From Pallidibacillus pasinlerensis (GTDB lineage Bacteria; Bacillota; Bacilli; Bacillales; Caldibacillaceae), in NCBI RefSeq assembly GCF_009996845.1, contig NZ_JAACYS010000004.1, forward strand, positions 24,670-88,669: a DNA stretch of 64,000 nt. Direction: 5' to 3'. Shown here one piece after another: positions 27,576 to 38,400 of the stretch; position 1 is the stretch's first letter, and every line of letters begins with the position of its first letter. Position numbers and translations under genes: made by a program. The notes beneath the pieces were generated by a model that saw nothing but the letters and a program-made list of their open reading frames with translations, searched no databases and was not told the origin of the DNA.

Positions 27576-27619
27576 AACCTAGCAATTCGTCGGAGTAGTC
27601 GAAATGCCAAGCAAAGGTT
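27576..27619 (-). promoter_or_regulatory. candidate S15 autoregulatory leader of rpsO
   Basis: On the minus strand, an outer stem AACCT / AGGTT (27615-27619 with 27576-27580) encloses two hairpins: TGC-TTG-GCA (27605-27613) and TTCG...CGAA (27600-27603 with 27586-27589). This three-way junction lies about 35-75 bases before the rpsO ATG and resembles the S15 site described in Bacillus and Geobacillus rpsO mRNA. Confidence 0.55.
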
Positions 27620-27729
27620 CATATCACGGTATTTAGAATACTACTTTTTCACTAAATTTGCAAGTAATAAATTAAGAAAAAAATTTTCTAGCAATAGTAT
27701 ATCCAATGTGAAGCTAATACAGACATTTG

Positions 27730-28674
27730 TTAACTCATTTGTTTAAAATAATTTCTTGCATCATGTTCATCTTGTTTCATTTGCAAAATCAAATCATCAA
27801 TTGAATCAAATTTTAATTCATCACGTAAATATTTACGCCATTCTAAAATTACACTTTGTCCATAAATATCATCATCAAAATCTAATAAATAAACTTCAAC
27901 AAATCGTTTTGTTTTTTCTTCATTGAAAGTTGGATTATAACCGATACTAGCTACACCGTTTACCCAAGTGCCATTTACATATAATCTGACTACGTATACG
28001 CCATTTCTTGGATAAACGTAACGATCATCAATTTGTAAATTTGCAGTCGGAAATCCTAATTTTCTTCCGCGCTTCTCACCATGAACGACATAACCGGCCA
28101 TTGTATAATGTCTACCTAAATATTCGTTTACTTCTTCAACTTTTCCTTCAGAAATAAGAGAACGAATTAAAGTAGAACTAATTTTTTCTTTGTTTTTTGT
28201 AACTTTCCCTACAGTTGTATGATTAAATTGACCTTTACTATGGTCTCTAATCGTTTCCATTGTTCCTTTGCCAAATTTACCATATGTATAGTCAAAGCCA
28301 GCTGTTAGATGTTTTACGTTCAACTGAATAATATAATTATCAATAAAATATTCAGGGGTAAATGAAGCTAATTCACGTGTAAATGGCACGATAAATAAAT
28401 AATCCAAACCTAATTTTTCAATAATTTCTATTTTTTCATCAAGTAATGTTATATATTTAACATTTTCCGGATTTTTGCTAAGGACTTCTTTTGGTGACGG
28501 ATCAAAGGTCATTACAGCACTTTTCCAATTGTTTTCCTCAGCAATTTTCTTAGCTGTCAAGATGACTTCTTTGTGTCCTATATGTATTCCATCAAAAAAA
28601 CCGATAGCAATGGACAATGGGGGTAGCGATTCACTTTTTAAGTTATTTGGAATTCCTAAACGTATGACTTTCAC
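27730..28674 (-). CDS. ribF: bifunctional riboflavin kinase / FAD synthetase
   Basis: Converts riboflavin to FMN and then FAD. The 314 aa protein has an N-terminal adenylyltransferase domain (IGFFDGIHIGHKEVI, then LTAGFDYTYGKFGKG) and a C-terminal riboflavin-kinase domain (GRKLGFPTANL, RNGVYVV). B. subtilis names it ribC. I prefer GTG at 28674 (MKVIRLGIPNN), 9 bases after AAAGGTG; the longer frame uses that site itself as a GTG. It follows truB with an 18-bp gap. No FMN riboswitch is visible. Confidence 0.92.
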   Translation of the reverse strand: MKVIRLGIPNNLKSESLPPLSIAIGFFDGIHIGHKEVILTAKKIAEENNWKSAVMTFDPSPKEVLSKNPENVKYITLLDEKIEIIEKLGLDYLFIVPFTRELASFTPEYFIDNYIIQLNVKHLTAGFDYTYGKFGKGTMETIRDHSKGQFNHTTVGKVTKNKEKISSTLIRSLISEGKVEEVNEYLGRHYTMAGYVVHGEKRGRKLGFPTANLQIDDRYVYPRNGVYVVRLYVNGTWVNGVASIGYNPTFNEEKTKRFVEVYLLDFDDDIYGQSVILEWRKYLRDELKFDSIDDLILQMKQDEHDARNYFKQMS

Positions 28675-28692
28675 TGTTTTACGCACCTTTCA

Positions 28693-29622
28693 TTATTCGA
28701 AGACTAAAACTCGATCTGGTTTCATCATACCGATTTTTGTTGGGTGTTTTCTATAAATAGCTATAATTTTTTCATTATGAGATATTGCAATCGGACCTTC
28801 TTCTTGTAAATAGGGTTCTGGTAGAGGTAAAACTGCGCCATTTCTAACCCTACTTGCTAATGTATCATGAATTACAAGTTTCGGCAATTCATTAAGAGCG
28901 GCTTCAATTGGAAGAAATATCTCATCTAATTTGTCATGATTAATTTTATCCTCGATTTCTTCAAATGTAAAACAGTCATTTTTCTGAATTCCTGCAGAAC
29001 TTGTCCGAACAAGTTTTGACATATGGGCAGGATATCCTAACATCTCCCCAATCATCACAGCTAATGTTCGAATATAAGTTCCTTTACTACATGATACTTT
29101 TATTGAAAAACGAATAGTATCGCCAGTAAATTCCTCATCTTGATCGAGTAATTCCAATTCATAAATAGAAACAGTTCTTTTCGGTCTTTCTACTGGAATT
29201 CCTTCTCTAGCATATTCGTATAGCCGTTTTCCTTTCACTTTTACCGCCGAAAACATTGGTGGAATTTGTTCAATCTCACCCGTTAACTGTTCAAGGACAG
29301 CTAATATTTGTTCACGTTTTACTGGTGAAGAAATGCTTTTTTGCTCAACAACTTCTCCATCTGAATCTTCTGTCGTTGTGGAAGTACCTATTGTCACTTC
29401 ACCAATATAACTTTTTCCAGCATCAGTTAAATATTGAACTACTTTCGTTGCTTGTCCAACACAAATAGGTAAAACCCCTGTCACATTTGGATCAAGAGTC
29501 CCAGTATGACCGACTTTTTTTGTTCTTAATAACTTGCGAATCTTCATCACACAGTCATGTGATGTCATTCCTGCTGGCTTCCATAATGGAACAATGCCGT
29601 TTAATTGTTGTTTCTCTGCCAT
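28693..29622 (-). CDS. truB: tRNA pseudouridine-55 synthase
   Basis: Makes pseudouridine 55 in the T-loop of tRNAs. The 309 aa protein starts MAEKQQLNGIVPLWKPAGMT; the catalytic aspartate is D44 in GTLDPNVTGVLP. The C-terminal PUA-like region follows residue ~240. ATG at 29622 has AGGTG upstream. It usually follows rbfA in one transcript, but here a terminator and a 162-bp repeat lie between them, so truB-ribF may need its own promoter. Confidence 0.95.
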   Translation of the reverse strand: MAEKQQLNGIVPLWKPAGMTSHDCVMKIRKLLRTKKVGHTGTLDPNVTGVLPICVGQATKVVQYLTDAGKSYIGEVTIGTSTTTEDSDGEVVEQKSISSPVKREQILAVLEQLTGEIEQIPPMFSAVKVKGKRLYEYAREGIPVERPKRTVSIYELELLDQDEEFTGDTIRFSIKVSCSKGTYIRTLAVMIGEMLGYPAHMSKLVRTSSAGIQKNDCFTFEEIEDKINHDKLDEIFLPIEAALNELPKLVIHDTLASRVRNGAVLPLPEPYLQEEGPIAISHNEKIIAIYRKHPTKIGMMKPDRVLVFE

Positions 29623-29713
29623 ATAACACACCTGCCAAATTTACAATTTAATAACTTTTTATAAGTAGTTGAGAAAATAAAGCGAGCGGAAATTGATAGG
29701 GATATGAAGTGAA

Positions 29714-29875
29714 GGTGGCGGCGACTCGCAAAAATGTTTCACATTTTTTCTGCGGTGCAGATTCAGTGAAGCATATTCAGAGTCCTGCGGGAAAAGCGTG
29801 AGTCTTAAGACCCCTAGAGACGTGTCTTGCAAGGCGAGGAGGCTCAAAGCAGCCCCTAGGAAAGCGTCCGCCACC
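29714..29875 (+). repeat. interspersed GC-rich repeat, middle copy (162 bp)
   Basis: Ends GGTGGCGG and CCGCCACC are perfect inverted repeats. It matches 40022-40125 closely, but a ~57-nt module is inserted after GGCGGCGACTC; that module, flanked by GACTC and GAGTC, is also in the 16.4-kb copy. It fills most of the rbfA-truB gap (29623-29931), which otherwise holds only the rbfA terminator. Confidence 0.87.
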
Positions 29876-29885
29876 GGAACATTGC

Positions 29886-29924
29886 CTAAAAAACTACTAA
29901 GGGGCTGAGTTTGGACAGCCCCTT
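29886..29924 (-). terminator. rbfA terminator (end of the nusA-infB operon)
   Basis: AAGGGGCTG (29899-29907) and CAGCCCCTT (29916-29924) are perfect complements; the minus strand continues AGTAGTTTTTT. Confidence 0.8.
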
Positions 29925-29931
29925 AATATTA

Positions 29932-30291
29932 TTATTCATTATCTTTATTTTCTTCACGTTGAATTTGATTTAACAAAGTTTCAATTCGATTTCCATAATC
30001 AATTGATTCATCAAATTCAAAAAAGATTTCAGGTGTTTTACGCAGTCTTATCCGTTTACCAATTTCCGAACGGATAAATCCTTTTGCTTTAGATAAACCA
30101 ATTAATGTCTCTTCTTTTTTCTGTTCGTCACCTAAAACGGAAATATATACTGTTGCTTGTTGAAGATCACCAGTCACTTCAACATCTGTCACTGTAACGA
30201 ATCCAACTCTTGGATCCTTTATTTTGCGACTAATAATTTCGCTTAATTCTTTTTTCATTTGTTCGCCAACTTGTTTCGAACGAAAAGACAA
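29932..30291 (-). CDS. rbfA: 30S ribosome-binding factor A
   Basis: KH-fold assembly factor for the 30S subunit and 16S 5'-end maturation. The 119 aa product reads [20 protein letters not shown], then [21 protein letters not shown] chose TTG at 30291 because GAGGTG lies 6 bases upstream and the N-terminus then matches the usual family length; the GTG at 30300 overlaps that Shine-Dalgarno. It is the last gene of the nusA-infB operon here, with a strong terminator after it. Confidence 0.93.
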   Translation of the reverse strand: MSFRSKQVGEQMKKELSEIISRKIKDPRVGFVTVTDVEVTGDLQQATVYISVLGDEQKKEETLIGLSKAKGFIRSEIGKRIRLRKTPEIFFEFDESIDYGNRIETLLNQIQREENKDNE

Positions 30292-30307
30292 ATTAATCAC
30301 CTCTAAC

Positions 30308-30586
30308 TTAAAGCCAGTCTACATGAGTTACCGTTCTTTCTATTTCAGGAAAAGAGTCAATCAATGTTAGTGCTTTTTGAAACTCTTGTTCCGCAATATT
30401 TTTCGACGAAGAGACTGTAACGATTTTAATTTTTGTTCGTTGCCAAACATTTTGATGGTCAACTTCTGCTATCGAAATGTTAAATTGATTTCGAAGTCTT
30501 GTAATAATCCGTTGTAAAACTGAACGTTTTTCTTTTAACGACTGAGCATCATAAATTAAACATTCAATTTCAGCGGCCAAAATCAT
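30308..30586 (-). CDS. ylxP: YlxP family protein (DUF503)
   Basis: A 92 aa protein beginning [24 protein letters not shown], the DUF503 signature, with an alternating alpha/beta pattern. It overlaps the infB stop by 4 bases (ATGA), which indicates translational coupling, and precedes rbfA. Conserved in the Bacillus nusA-infB operon; a link to ribosome assembly or translation is guessed from the context only. Confidence 0.9.
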   Translation of the reverse strand: MILAAEIECLIYDAQSLKEKRSVLQRIITRLRNQFNISIAEVDHQNVWQRTKIKIVTVSSSKNIAEQEFQKALTLIDSFPEIERTVTHVDWL

Positions 30587-32910
30587 TTCGGTGCAACTTC
30601 CTCCATTATATACGCTTCGATGATATCTCCTTCTTTAATATCATTGAAGTTTTTAATCGTAATACCACACTCATAACCTTGTGCCACTTCTTTTACATCA
30701 TCTTTATATCGTTTTAATGTATCAATTTCTCCTTCAAAAATAACAATTCCGTCTCGAATTAAACGAACTGAACTGTCACGCGTAATTTTTCCATCTGTAA
30801 CATAAGAACCAGCAATCGTACCGACTTTAGATACTTTAAATGTCTGTCTAACTTCTACCTGACCAATGACTTTTTCTTCATATTCAGGGTCAAGTAAACC
30901 TTTCATCGCTTGTTCAATTTCTTCGATAGCTTTATAAATAATCCGGTGTAAACGAATATCAACATTTTCCTGCTCAGCCATACTTTTTGCATTTGGAGTC
31001 GGACGAACATTAAATCCAATAATGATGGCATTTGAAGCAGTTGCCAAAATGATATCAGATTCAGTAATCGCTCCAACACCATTGTGAATAATATTCACTT
31101 TTACACCTTCAACATCAATCTTCTGTAAAGAGGCAGTTAATGCTTCAACAGTACCTTGAACGTCCGCTTTAACGATAATATTTAATTCTTTAATGTCACC
31201 TTGTTTCATTTGTTCAAACAAAGTATCTAAACTTACACGTGCAGATTCACTACGTGTTTCTTGTAGAGCTTTCTGCGCACGTGCTTCACCAATTTGGCGA
31301 GCTGTCTTTTCATCATCAAATACTACAAAACGGTCACCAGCTTGTGGAACTTCATGAAGTCCAGTAATTTCAACTGGAGTCGATGGGCCTGCTTCTTTTA
31401 CTCGTCTTCCGAGATCATTGACCATCGCTCGAACACGGCCAAACGTATTTCCTACTACAATCGGATCTCCAACTTTTAACGTTCCATTTTGAACAAGTAA
31501 CGTAGCAACAGAACCTCTTCCTTTATCAAGTTTTGCTTCAATGACTGTACCGTAGGCATTTCGATTTGGGTTTGCTTTTAATTCTTCCATTTCAGCAACA
31601 AGTAATACCATTTCTAATAACTGATCAATTCCTTCACCAGTTAAAGCAGAAATCGGAACAAAGATTGTATCGCCGCCCCAATCCTCTGCAATTAAACCGT
31701 GTTCAGTTAATTCTTGCATTACTCGGTCAGGGTTAGCAGTTGGCTTATCAATTTTGTTTACTGCAACAATAATTGGTACTTCTGCTGCTTTTGCGTGATT
31801 AATAGCTTCGACAGTTTGTGGCATAACACCATCATCAGCAGCTACAACTAAAATTGTAATGTCCGTTACTTTTGCACCTCTAGCACGCATAGTTGTGAAC
31901 GCAGCGTGTCCAGGTGTATCAAGGAACGTAATTTTCTTGCCTTCCGTTTCAACTTGATAAGCACCGATATGTTGTGTAATACCACCGGCTTCACCTTGGG
32001 TTACTTTTGATTGACGAATAGAATCTAGTAATGTTGTTTTACCATGGTCAACGTGTCCCATAATCGTTACAACTGGTGGACGTTCTGATAATTCATCTGG
32101 ATTATCTTCGGTAATGAAGGATTCTAGATCAGAAGCATCAATGCTTACTTTCTCTTCTACTTCAACACCGTATTCACCAGCGATAAGCTCAATCGCATCT
32201 TTATCTAAGTCTTGGTTAATAGTTGCCATTACACCAAGCATAAATAATTTTTTAATTAATTCAGATGGTTCACGATGTAATTTTTTCGCTAATTCTGCTA
32301 CTGTTAAGGAATCTGTAAAGGTAATTTTTTTTGGGAGCTCTTTTTCCTTTTTCGGAGCTTGGTTTTGTACAACTTGTTTTTGATTGTTTTTCTTAGTGTT
32401 TCCAGCTTTTCCTTTATTTTTATTACGATTGAATGCTTTTTTCTCTTTAGATTTGAACTCTTGATCGTATTTTTTTCCTTCTTTAGCCTTCGGAGATGCT
32501 GTTTTTACTTTTTCCTTAGATGGAGCTACAACTTCATCTAATGCTTCCTTATCCGCAACAATGCCAGGTTTTACTTTTTTAGGTGCTGGCTTTACTTTTG
32601 CAGGTGCTTTTTTAGCAGGTTTTGTGTTTGATTGTGATTTATGGTTTGATCTATTTTGTGAATTTTCGTTGGAACGAGAGTTGGGCATACGTTGTTCATT
32701 TCCCCTGTTCTGATTTTTGTTTGAAGTTTTACTTTTATCTTGCACCTGCTTTGAACGTCCGAATGTTTGATCTAATTGCTTAATGACGTTTTCTTCAATC
32801 GCCGTCATATGATTAGATACTTCAATATTTAATTGTTTTAATTTTTCAATGACATCTTTACTAGTAACATTAACTTTCTTGGCATATTCATATACGCGCA
32901 TTTTTGTCAT
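30583..32910 (-). CDS. infB: translation initiation factor IF-2
   Basis: GTPase that brings initiator tRNA to the 30S subunit. The 775 aa protein has an N-terminal IF2N helix domain ([21 protein letters not shown]), a long Lys/Asn/Gln-rich linker (~60-195), a second IF2N domain, and the G domain with [18 protein letters not shown] and NKIDK, followed by domains II-IV. The ATG at 32910 has GGGGTG upstream. It overlaps ylxP and follows ylxQ by 19 bp. Confidence 0.97.
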   Translation of the reverse strand: MTKMRVYEYAKKVNVTSKDVIEKLKQLNIEVSNHMTAIEENVIKQLDQTFGRSKQVQDKSKTSNKNQNRGNEQRMPNSRSNENSQNRSNHKSQSNTKPAKKAPAKVKPAPKKVKPGIVADKEALDEVVAPSKEKVKTASPKAKEGKKYDQEFKSKEKKAFNRNKNKGKAGNTKKNNQKQVVQNQAPKKEKELPKKITFTDSLTVAELAKKLHREPSELIKKLFMLGVMATINQDLDKDAIELIAGEYGVEVEEKVSIDASDLESFITEDNPDELSERPPVVTIMGHVDHGKTTLLDSIRQSKVTQGEAGGITQHIGAYQVETEGKKITFLDTPGHAAFTTMRARGAKVTDITILVVAADDGVMPQTVEAINHAKAAEVPIIVAVNKIDKPTANPDRVMQELTEHGLIAEDWGGDTIFVPISALTGEGIDQLLEMVLLVAEMEELKANPNRNAYGTVIEAKLDKGRGSVATLLVQNGTLKVGDPIVVGNTFGRVRAMVNDLGRRVKEAGPSTPVEITGLHEVPQAGDRFVVFDDEKTARQIGEARAQKALQETRSESARVSLDTLFEQMKQGDIKELNIIVKADVQGTVEALTASLQKIDVEGVKVNIIHNGVGAITESDIILATASNAIIIGFNVRPTPNAKSMAEQENVDIRLHRIIYKAIEEIEQAMKGLLDPEYEEKVIGQVEVRQTFKVSKVGTIAGSYVTDGKITRDSSVRLIRDGIVIFEGEIDTLKRYKDDVKEVAQGYECGITIKNFNDIKEGDIIEAYIMEEVAPK

Positions 32911-32929
32911 TGTTTCACCCCCATTAAAT

Positions 32930-33232
32930 TTAATCGAGCAATTGTTTTATCTTTTCAGAGAATCCTTTATCTTTAATTCCGATCACAACACGTGCTTCCT
33001 TGCCAATTGAGTTACCGAGAGTATATCGATTGGAAACTTGCTTTACTGGTATATTATAATAATTACATTTATTCATAATTGTTTTCAATGTGTTATTTGA
33101 AGCATCTTTTGCAATTAAGACAAGATAAACTCGTTGTTTTTGAATTTCTTTTATAACAAGGTCTTCTCCTGTTACAAGTTTTCTAGCTCGATTTGCAAGT
33201 CCAAGTAGAGACAACCATTTTTCCTGTTTCAT
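32930..33232 (-). CDS. ylxQ: L7Ae-family RNA-binding protein YlxQ
   Basis: A 100 aa member of the L7Ae/L30e/Gadd45 K-turn-binding family (RplGA type): [22 protein letters not shown], then [15 protein letters not shown]. It starts two bases after the rnpM stop and precedes infB. B. subtilis YlxQ binds K-turns in vitro; a role at ribosomes or RNase P is possible but not settled. Confidence 0.9.
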   Translation of the reverse strand: MKQEKWLSLLGLANRARKLVTGEDLVIKEIQKQRVYLVLIAKDASNNTLKTIMNKCNYYNIPVKQVSNRYTLGNSIGKEARVVIGIKDKGFSEKIKQLLD

Positions 33233-33234
33233 AC

Positions 33235-33513
33235 TTATGATATGTTCTCCTTTTCAACGTAAGCAAGGATCTCATCATAAAAAGATTCATCGATATCTGC
33301 TTGTAAATGCTGTTTTAACAAATTCTTTTGTTTTGCTTTAAGTACTGCTTCCTTATCTTTTAATAAGTAGGCGCCTCTTCCGTTTTTCTTACCGGTCGGG
33401 TCGATTGATACTTCCCCTTCTTTAGAACGAACAATTCTTAAAAGTTCTTTTTTGGGATACATCTCACCTGTTGCAATACATTTACGCATTGGAATTTTTC
33501 TTTTTTTGTTCAT
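33235..33513 (-). CDS. rnpM: RNase P modulator RnpM (YlxR)
   Basis: A 92 aa basic protein of the DUF448/YlxR family: KIPMRKCIATGEMYPKKELLRI, then the conserved KKNGRGAYL motif. B. subtilis YlxR has been reported to bind RNase P RNA and reduce its activity, hence RnpM. It lies 13 bp after nusA and overlaps nothing; ylxQ follows at once. Part of the rimP-nusA-infB operon. Confidence 0.93.
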   Translation of the reverse strand: MNKKRKIPMRKCIATGEMYPKKELLRIVRSKEGEVSIDPTGKKNGRGAYLLKDKEAVLKAKQKNLLKQHLQADIDESFYDEILAYVEKENIS

Positions 33514-33526
33514 GCCACATCACCTC

Positions 33527-34690
33527 TTATTTATCTTCATCGGTAATCGATTCATGAACAGAATCCGCTTCTTCATCTAATTCATCATCAATTGTAATAT
33601 CATCAAGAGTTAATTCTGGTGAGAAAAGCGATTCTTCCACAGGATAGATGCCTGCTTCCCTTGCATCAGATTCACTCTTTATGTCAATCTTCCATCCAGT
33701 AAGTTTAGCTGCAAGACGAGCGTTTTGACCACGCTTACCAATCGCTAATGATAATTGGTAATCAGGAACAATCACCGTTGTTGATTTTTCTTCTTCATTA
33801 ACGATAACTTCTAACACTTTTGATGGACTTAATGCATTTGCGACAAACTCAACAGGGTCTTTAGAATATTTTACAATATCTATTTTTTCCCCATTTAACT
33901 CATCGACAACTGCTTGTACTCGAGCTCCTTTTGGTCCTACGCATGCACCAACTGGATCGACTTCCGGATTATCGGAATGAACAGAAATTTTAGAACGGTC
34001 ACCCGCTTCTCTTGCAACGGACATAATTTCAACAGTTCCATCAAAAATTTCAGGTACTTCTAATTCAAATAACCGTTTTAACAAGTTTGGATGTGTTCTT
34101 GAAATATAAATTTGTGGACCTTTAGTCGTTTTTTCAACCTTTGTAATGTATACCTTTATACGATCATTATGATTATATTGTTCGTTAGGCATTTGTTCAC
34201 TTGCCGGTAATAATGCCTCTGCTCTACCTAATAGAACATATGCAAAGCGGTTATCACGACGTTGAACAATCCCTGTCATAATATCATCTTCACGATCGAT
34301 AAATTCTTCATAGATGATGCCACGTTCAGCTTCACGAACACGTTGTGTAACAACTTGTTTCGCTGTTTGTGCAGCAATTCTACCGAAATCCTTTGGCGTT
34401 ACTTCAATTTCTACAATATCGCCGATTTCATAATTCTGATTTAACTTTCTTGCGTCATCCAATGAAATTTCTAAACGGGAATCAAAAACTTCATCAACAA
34501 CTTCTTTTCTCGCAAATACATGCATTGTTCCCGTAGTTAAATTAAAGTTCGTACGTACATTTTGTGCTTGGTTAAAGTTTCTTTTATAAGCAGATACTAA
34601 TGCAGCTTCTATAGCTTCTATAATAATGTCTCTAGAAATCCCTTTTTCTTTTTCGAGTATATCTAAAGCATCTAACAATTCACTACTCAT
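33527..34690 (-). CDS. nusA: transcription termination/antitermination factor NusA
   Basis: RNA polymerase-binding factor for pausing and termination. The 387 aa protein has an N-terminal polymerase-binding domain (~1-125), an S1 domain, and KH1/KH2 (GPKGARVQAVVDEL, then IGKRGQNARLAAKL), and an acidic tail. It lacks the extra C-terminal repeats of E. coli NusA, normal for Bacilli. ATG at 34690 (MSSELLDAL) follows AAGGGGG by 9 bases. Confidence 0.96.
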   Translation of the reverse strand: MSSELLDALDILEKEKGISRDIIIEAIEAALVSAYKRNFNQAQNVRTNFNLTTGTMHVFARKEVVDEVFDSRLEISLDDARKLNQNYEIGDIVEIEVTPKDFGRIAAQTAKQVVTQRVREAERGIIYEEFIDREDDIMTGIVQRRDNRFAYVLLGRAEALLPASEQMPNEQYNHNDRIKVYITKVEKTTKGPQIYISRTHPNLLKRLFELEVPEIFDGTVEIMSVAREAGDRSKISVHSDNPEVDPVGACVGPKGARVQAVVDELNGEKIDIVKYSKDPVEFVANALSPSKVLEVIVNEEEKSTTVIVPDYQLSLAIGKRGQNARLAAKLTGWKIDIKSESDAREAGIYPVEESLFSPELTLDDITIDDELDEEADSVHESITDEDK

Positions 34691-34753
34691 CAGTGGCATC
34701 CCCCTTTATTTCAAAATACATGTTGTTTAATATTTTCCTATCAGTAAAAAACA

Positions 34754-35224
34754 TTATGAGAATGATACAGCCAATCGGGCAAGGGCAATTTTGTCATAAG
34801 GAATTGTAACTAATTTTTTTCTTGTTTTTATTTTGATTTCAATGACTATTGTTTCTCCGTCAAATTCTTTTAAAATTCCTTCGAAAACTTTTTCTCCGTC
34901 AATTGGCTCGTATGTTTTCACGTGGACATTTTTACCAATTGATTTAGTAATATCAGCTGGTTTTTTTAATGGTCGTTCCGCTCCTGGGGATGATACTTCT
35001 AAGTAATAGTTATGTGGAATCGGATCAATTTCATCAAGTTTTTCACTTAACCTTTCACTGACAATCCCACATTCCTCAATATCAACACCTTCATCTTTAT
35101 CGATAAAAAGACGAAGGAACCAGTTTTTACCTTCCTTTACATACTCAACATCGACAATTTCTAATCCGAGTTCGTCAACAATAGGAGTTGCGAGTTCTTC
35201 GACAATTTTCGTTACCTTACTCAT
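34754..35224 (-). CDS. rimP: ribosome maturation factor RimP
   Basis: Needed for 30S assembly. The 156 aa protein has the family features: [25 protein letters not shown] with an N-terminal alpha/beta domain, [13 protein letters not shown], and a C-terminal SH3-like domain. GGGAGGG precedes its ATG. It is the first gene of the nusA-infB operon; the 263-bp gap before it contains the polC terminator but no promoter I could assign with confidence. Confidence 0.95.
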   Translation of the reverse strand: MSKVTKIVEELATPIVDELGLEIVDVEYVKEGKNWFLRLFIDKDEGVDIEECGIVSERLSEKLDEIDPIPHNYYLEVSSPGAERPLKKPADITKSIGKNVHVKTYEPIDGEKVFEGILKEFDGETIVIEIKIKTRKKLVTIPYDKIALARLAVSFS

Positions 35225-35375
35225 AAAGACCCTCCCTTCAAAATTTAATTTAGAACAATTGTTTAATCATTCCAGTACTGTCTATTGTTATTATGTGTAA
35301 ATTTTAGTGAATTACATATTTACCTTATATAACAGTGTACGTACGTTTTACATTTAGAAATTTGGACAAAAACAT

Positions 35376-35404
35376 AAGAGTGAGGAACCCCCCACTCTTT
35401 TTTT
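35376..35404 (-). terminator. polC terminator, possibly bidirectional
   Basis: GAGTG (35378-35382) and CACTC (35393-35397) frame a GC-rich stem about 80 bp after the polC stop. The minus strand continues TTATGTTTTTG; the plus strand has seven T directly after the stem, so the better T-run faces the other way. Confidence 0.55.
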
Positions 35405-35487
35405 AAGAGAATATTAATTAGAATTACTAAATAAACTATATCATATCAGGAAAATTTATGCAATAAAACCCAACTACTAAGCAGTTT

Positions 35488-38400
35488 TTAAAATAGAGAT
35501 AGTTGGTTTTGGTCCGGTAAGCCTTCTAGAGCACCATGGTTATCCAAGAATTCAATGATTGTTTTTGAGGCTTTACCTCTTTGTTGTAAATCTTCTTTCG
35601 ATAAAAACTCGCCTTCTTCACGAGCTTTTACGATATTAATAGCCGCATTCGTTCCAAGTCCAGGTATTGAATCGAAAGGCATGATTAAAGAGTTGCCTTC
35701 AATGATGAATTCATGGGCATCAGATTTATATAGATCTATTTTTTGGAACGAGTAACCACGTTCACACATTTCTAATGCTAATTCTAAAACAGTTAGTAAA
35801 CTTTTCTCTTTTGGAGAAGCATCTAAGCCTTTATCATTTATTTCTTTAATCCTTGCTCGAATTGCATTCGAACCACTTGTCATCGCATCAATATCAAAGT
35901 CCTCTGCGCGCACAGTAAAGTATGTCGCATAGTATAAAAGCGGATGGTGAACTTTAAACCAAGCAATTCGGACCGCATTTAAAATATAGGCTGCAGCATG
36001 GGCTTTCGGGAACATGTATTTAATCTTTTTACATGAATCAATATACCAATCTGGTACATCATGTTTGCGCATTTCTGTTTCCATTTCTTCCGTTAAGCCA
36101 CGACCTTTACGAACGGACTCCATAATCTTGAAAGCCTTAGAAGGTTCGATACCATAATACATTAAACCTACCATAATATCGTCCCGACAGCCGATAACAT
36201 CTTTTAACGTACATATGCCATTACGAATTAATTCCTGAGCATTCCCCAACCAAACATCGGTTCCATGGGAAAGACCAGAAATTTGTAATAGCTCAGAAAA
36301 CGTAGATGGATGGGTTTCTTCAAGCATTTGTCGAACGAAACGAGTTCCAAATTCTGGTATTCCTAAAGTACCCGTTTTACACATAATTTGTTCTTCCGTA
36401 ACTCCTAATGGTTCTGGACTACTAAAGATACCCATTACTTCCGGGTCATCCGTTGGAATTGTTCGCGGATCGATACCACTTAATTCTTGTAACATTCTTA
36501 AAACAGTCGGATCATCATGACCTAGAATATCTAGCTTCAAGACGTTTTCATCAATGGAATGGAAGTCAAAGTGGGTTGTTCGCCAATCTGCAGACTGGTC
36601 ATCCGCAGGATATTGAATCGGTGTAAAATCATAAACATCCATATAATCTGGGATTACGATAATCCCACCAGGGTGCTGACCTGTCGTTCTTTTAACCCCT
36701 GTCATCCCCATTGATAACCGTTCCCGTTCTACATTTCGCAATTGAATATTATTATCCTCTTCGAATCCTCTTACGTAACCATAAGCCGTTTTGTCTGCGA
36801 CCGTACCAATAGTTCCTGCACGATAAACATAATCTTCCCCGAATAACACCCTCGTATAATTGTGGGCTCGTGGTTGATATTCACCGGAGAAGTTTAAGTC
36901 AATATCCGGTACTTTGTCCCCATTAAAACCGAGGAATGTCTCAAACGGAATATCTTGTCCTTCTTTATCATAGAACGTACCACATTCTGGACATTCTTTA
37001 TCAGGTAGGTCGAAACCACTACCGACCGAACCATCGGTAATAAATTCCGAATGTTTACAGTTCGGACAAACGTAATGCGGAGGCATTGGGTTAACTTCCG
37101 TAATCTCCATCATCGTTGCCACAAAAGAAGAACCAACTGACCCACGGGAACCAACTAGATACCCATCATCTAACGATTTTTTAACGAGTTGATGGGAAAT
37201 TAAATAAATTACGGCGAAACCATTTCCTATAATACTTTTTAATTCTTTTTCTAATCGCTTTTCAATAATTTCCGGTAGTGGATCGCCATAGATTTTTTTC
37301 GCCATCTCATAACTCATATTTGTTACCGTATCTTCTGCACCCTCAATTTTAGGGGTGTATAAATCATCTTTAATAACTTGAACTTCCTCAATCATATCGG
37401 CAATTTTATTAGAATTTTCCACAACGATTTCTTTTGCCTTTTCTTCACCTAAAAATTGAAAGGCTTCTAACATTTCATCTGTCGTACGGAAATGTACATC
37501 TGGTAGTTGAGTACGATTTAAAGGATTTGCCCCACCTTGGGAATTAATTAATATTTTACGATAAATTTTATCCCTAGGATGTAAATAATGGACATTCCCC
37601 GTTGCAACGACAGGAATATTTAGTTTCTCACCGACTTGAATAATTTTCTTAATCGTTTCTTCTAACTGTGCTTCGTCTTGTATCGTATCACTTTCGATTA
37701 ACGGAGCATACACAGCTTTTGGATGAACTTCAAGATAATCGTAAAACTTTGCTACTTCCTCAAGTTCTTCTAACGATTTTTGCTGGGCTGTTTCAAATAC
37801 TTCTCCCTTATCACAGGCAGAACCAACGAGGATTCCTTCTCTATATTCAAGTAAAACTGAACGTGGAATACGTGGAACACGGTAAAAATATTCTACTAAT
37901 GATTTTGAAACAAGTTTAAATAAATTCTTTAATCCTACTTGATTTTGCGCAAGAAGCGTTGCGTGGAATGGTCTACTTCTTTTATAACTCGTATCGCTTT
38001 TACTGTATTCATTTAGTTCATCGAGATACTCGATTCCTTTTTCTTTCGCCATTTTTAATAATTTTATGAGGATAAAACCAGTTGCTTCCGCGTCATAAAT
38101 CGCTCTATGGTGTTGCGTTAGTTCTACATTTAATTTTTTCGCTAACGTATTTAAACGATGATTTTTCATTTCTGGGAATAAAAATCTTGCTAATTCAAGT
38201 GTATCAATAGTCGGATCGGAATATTTTCCTAAACCGATTTTTTGATAGCCAACATTAAGGAATCCCGTATCAAAGGATGCGTTATGAGCGACAATTACAG
38301 AATCCCGACTCCAGTCATAAAACTTTTGCAAAACTTCTTCCGGTTCAGGAGCATCTTTTACCATATCATCAGTAATTCCTGTTAATTCTATCGTAAAGGC

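Noticed and set aside
29659..29874. 71 aa open frame overlapping the middle repeat
   Set aside because: It is composed mostly of the repeat element itself and has no ribosome-binding site.
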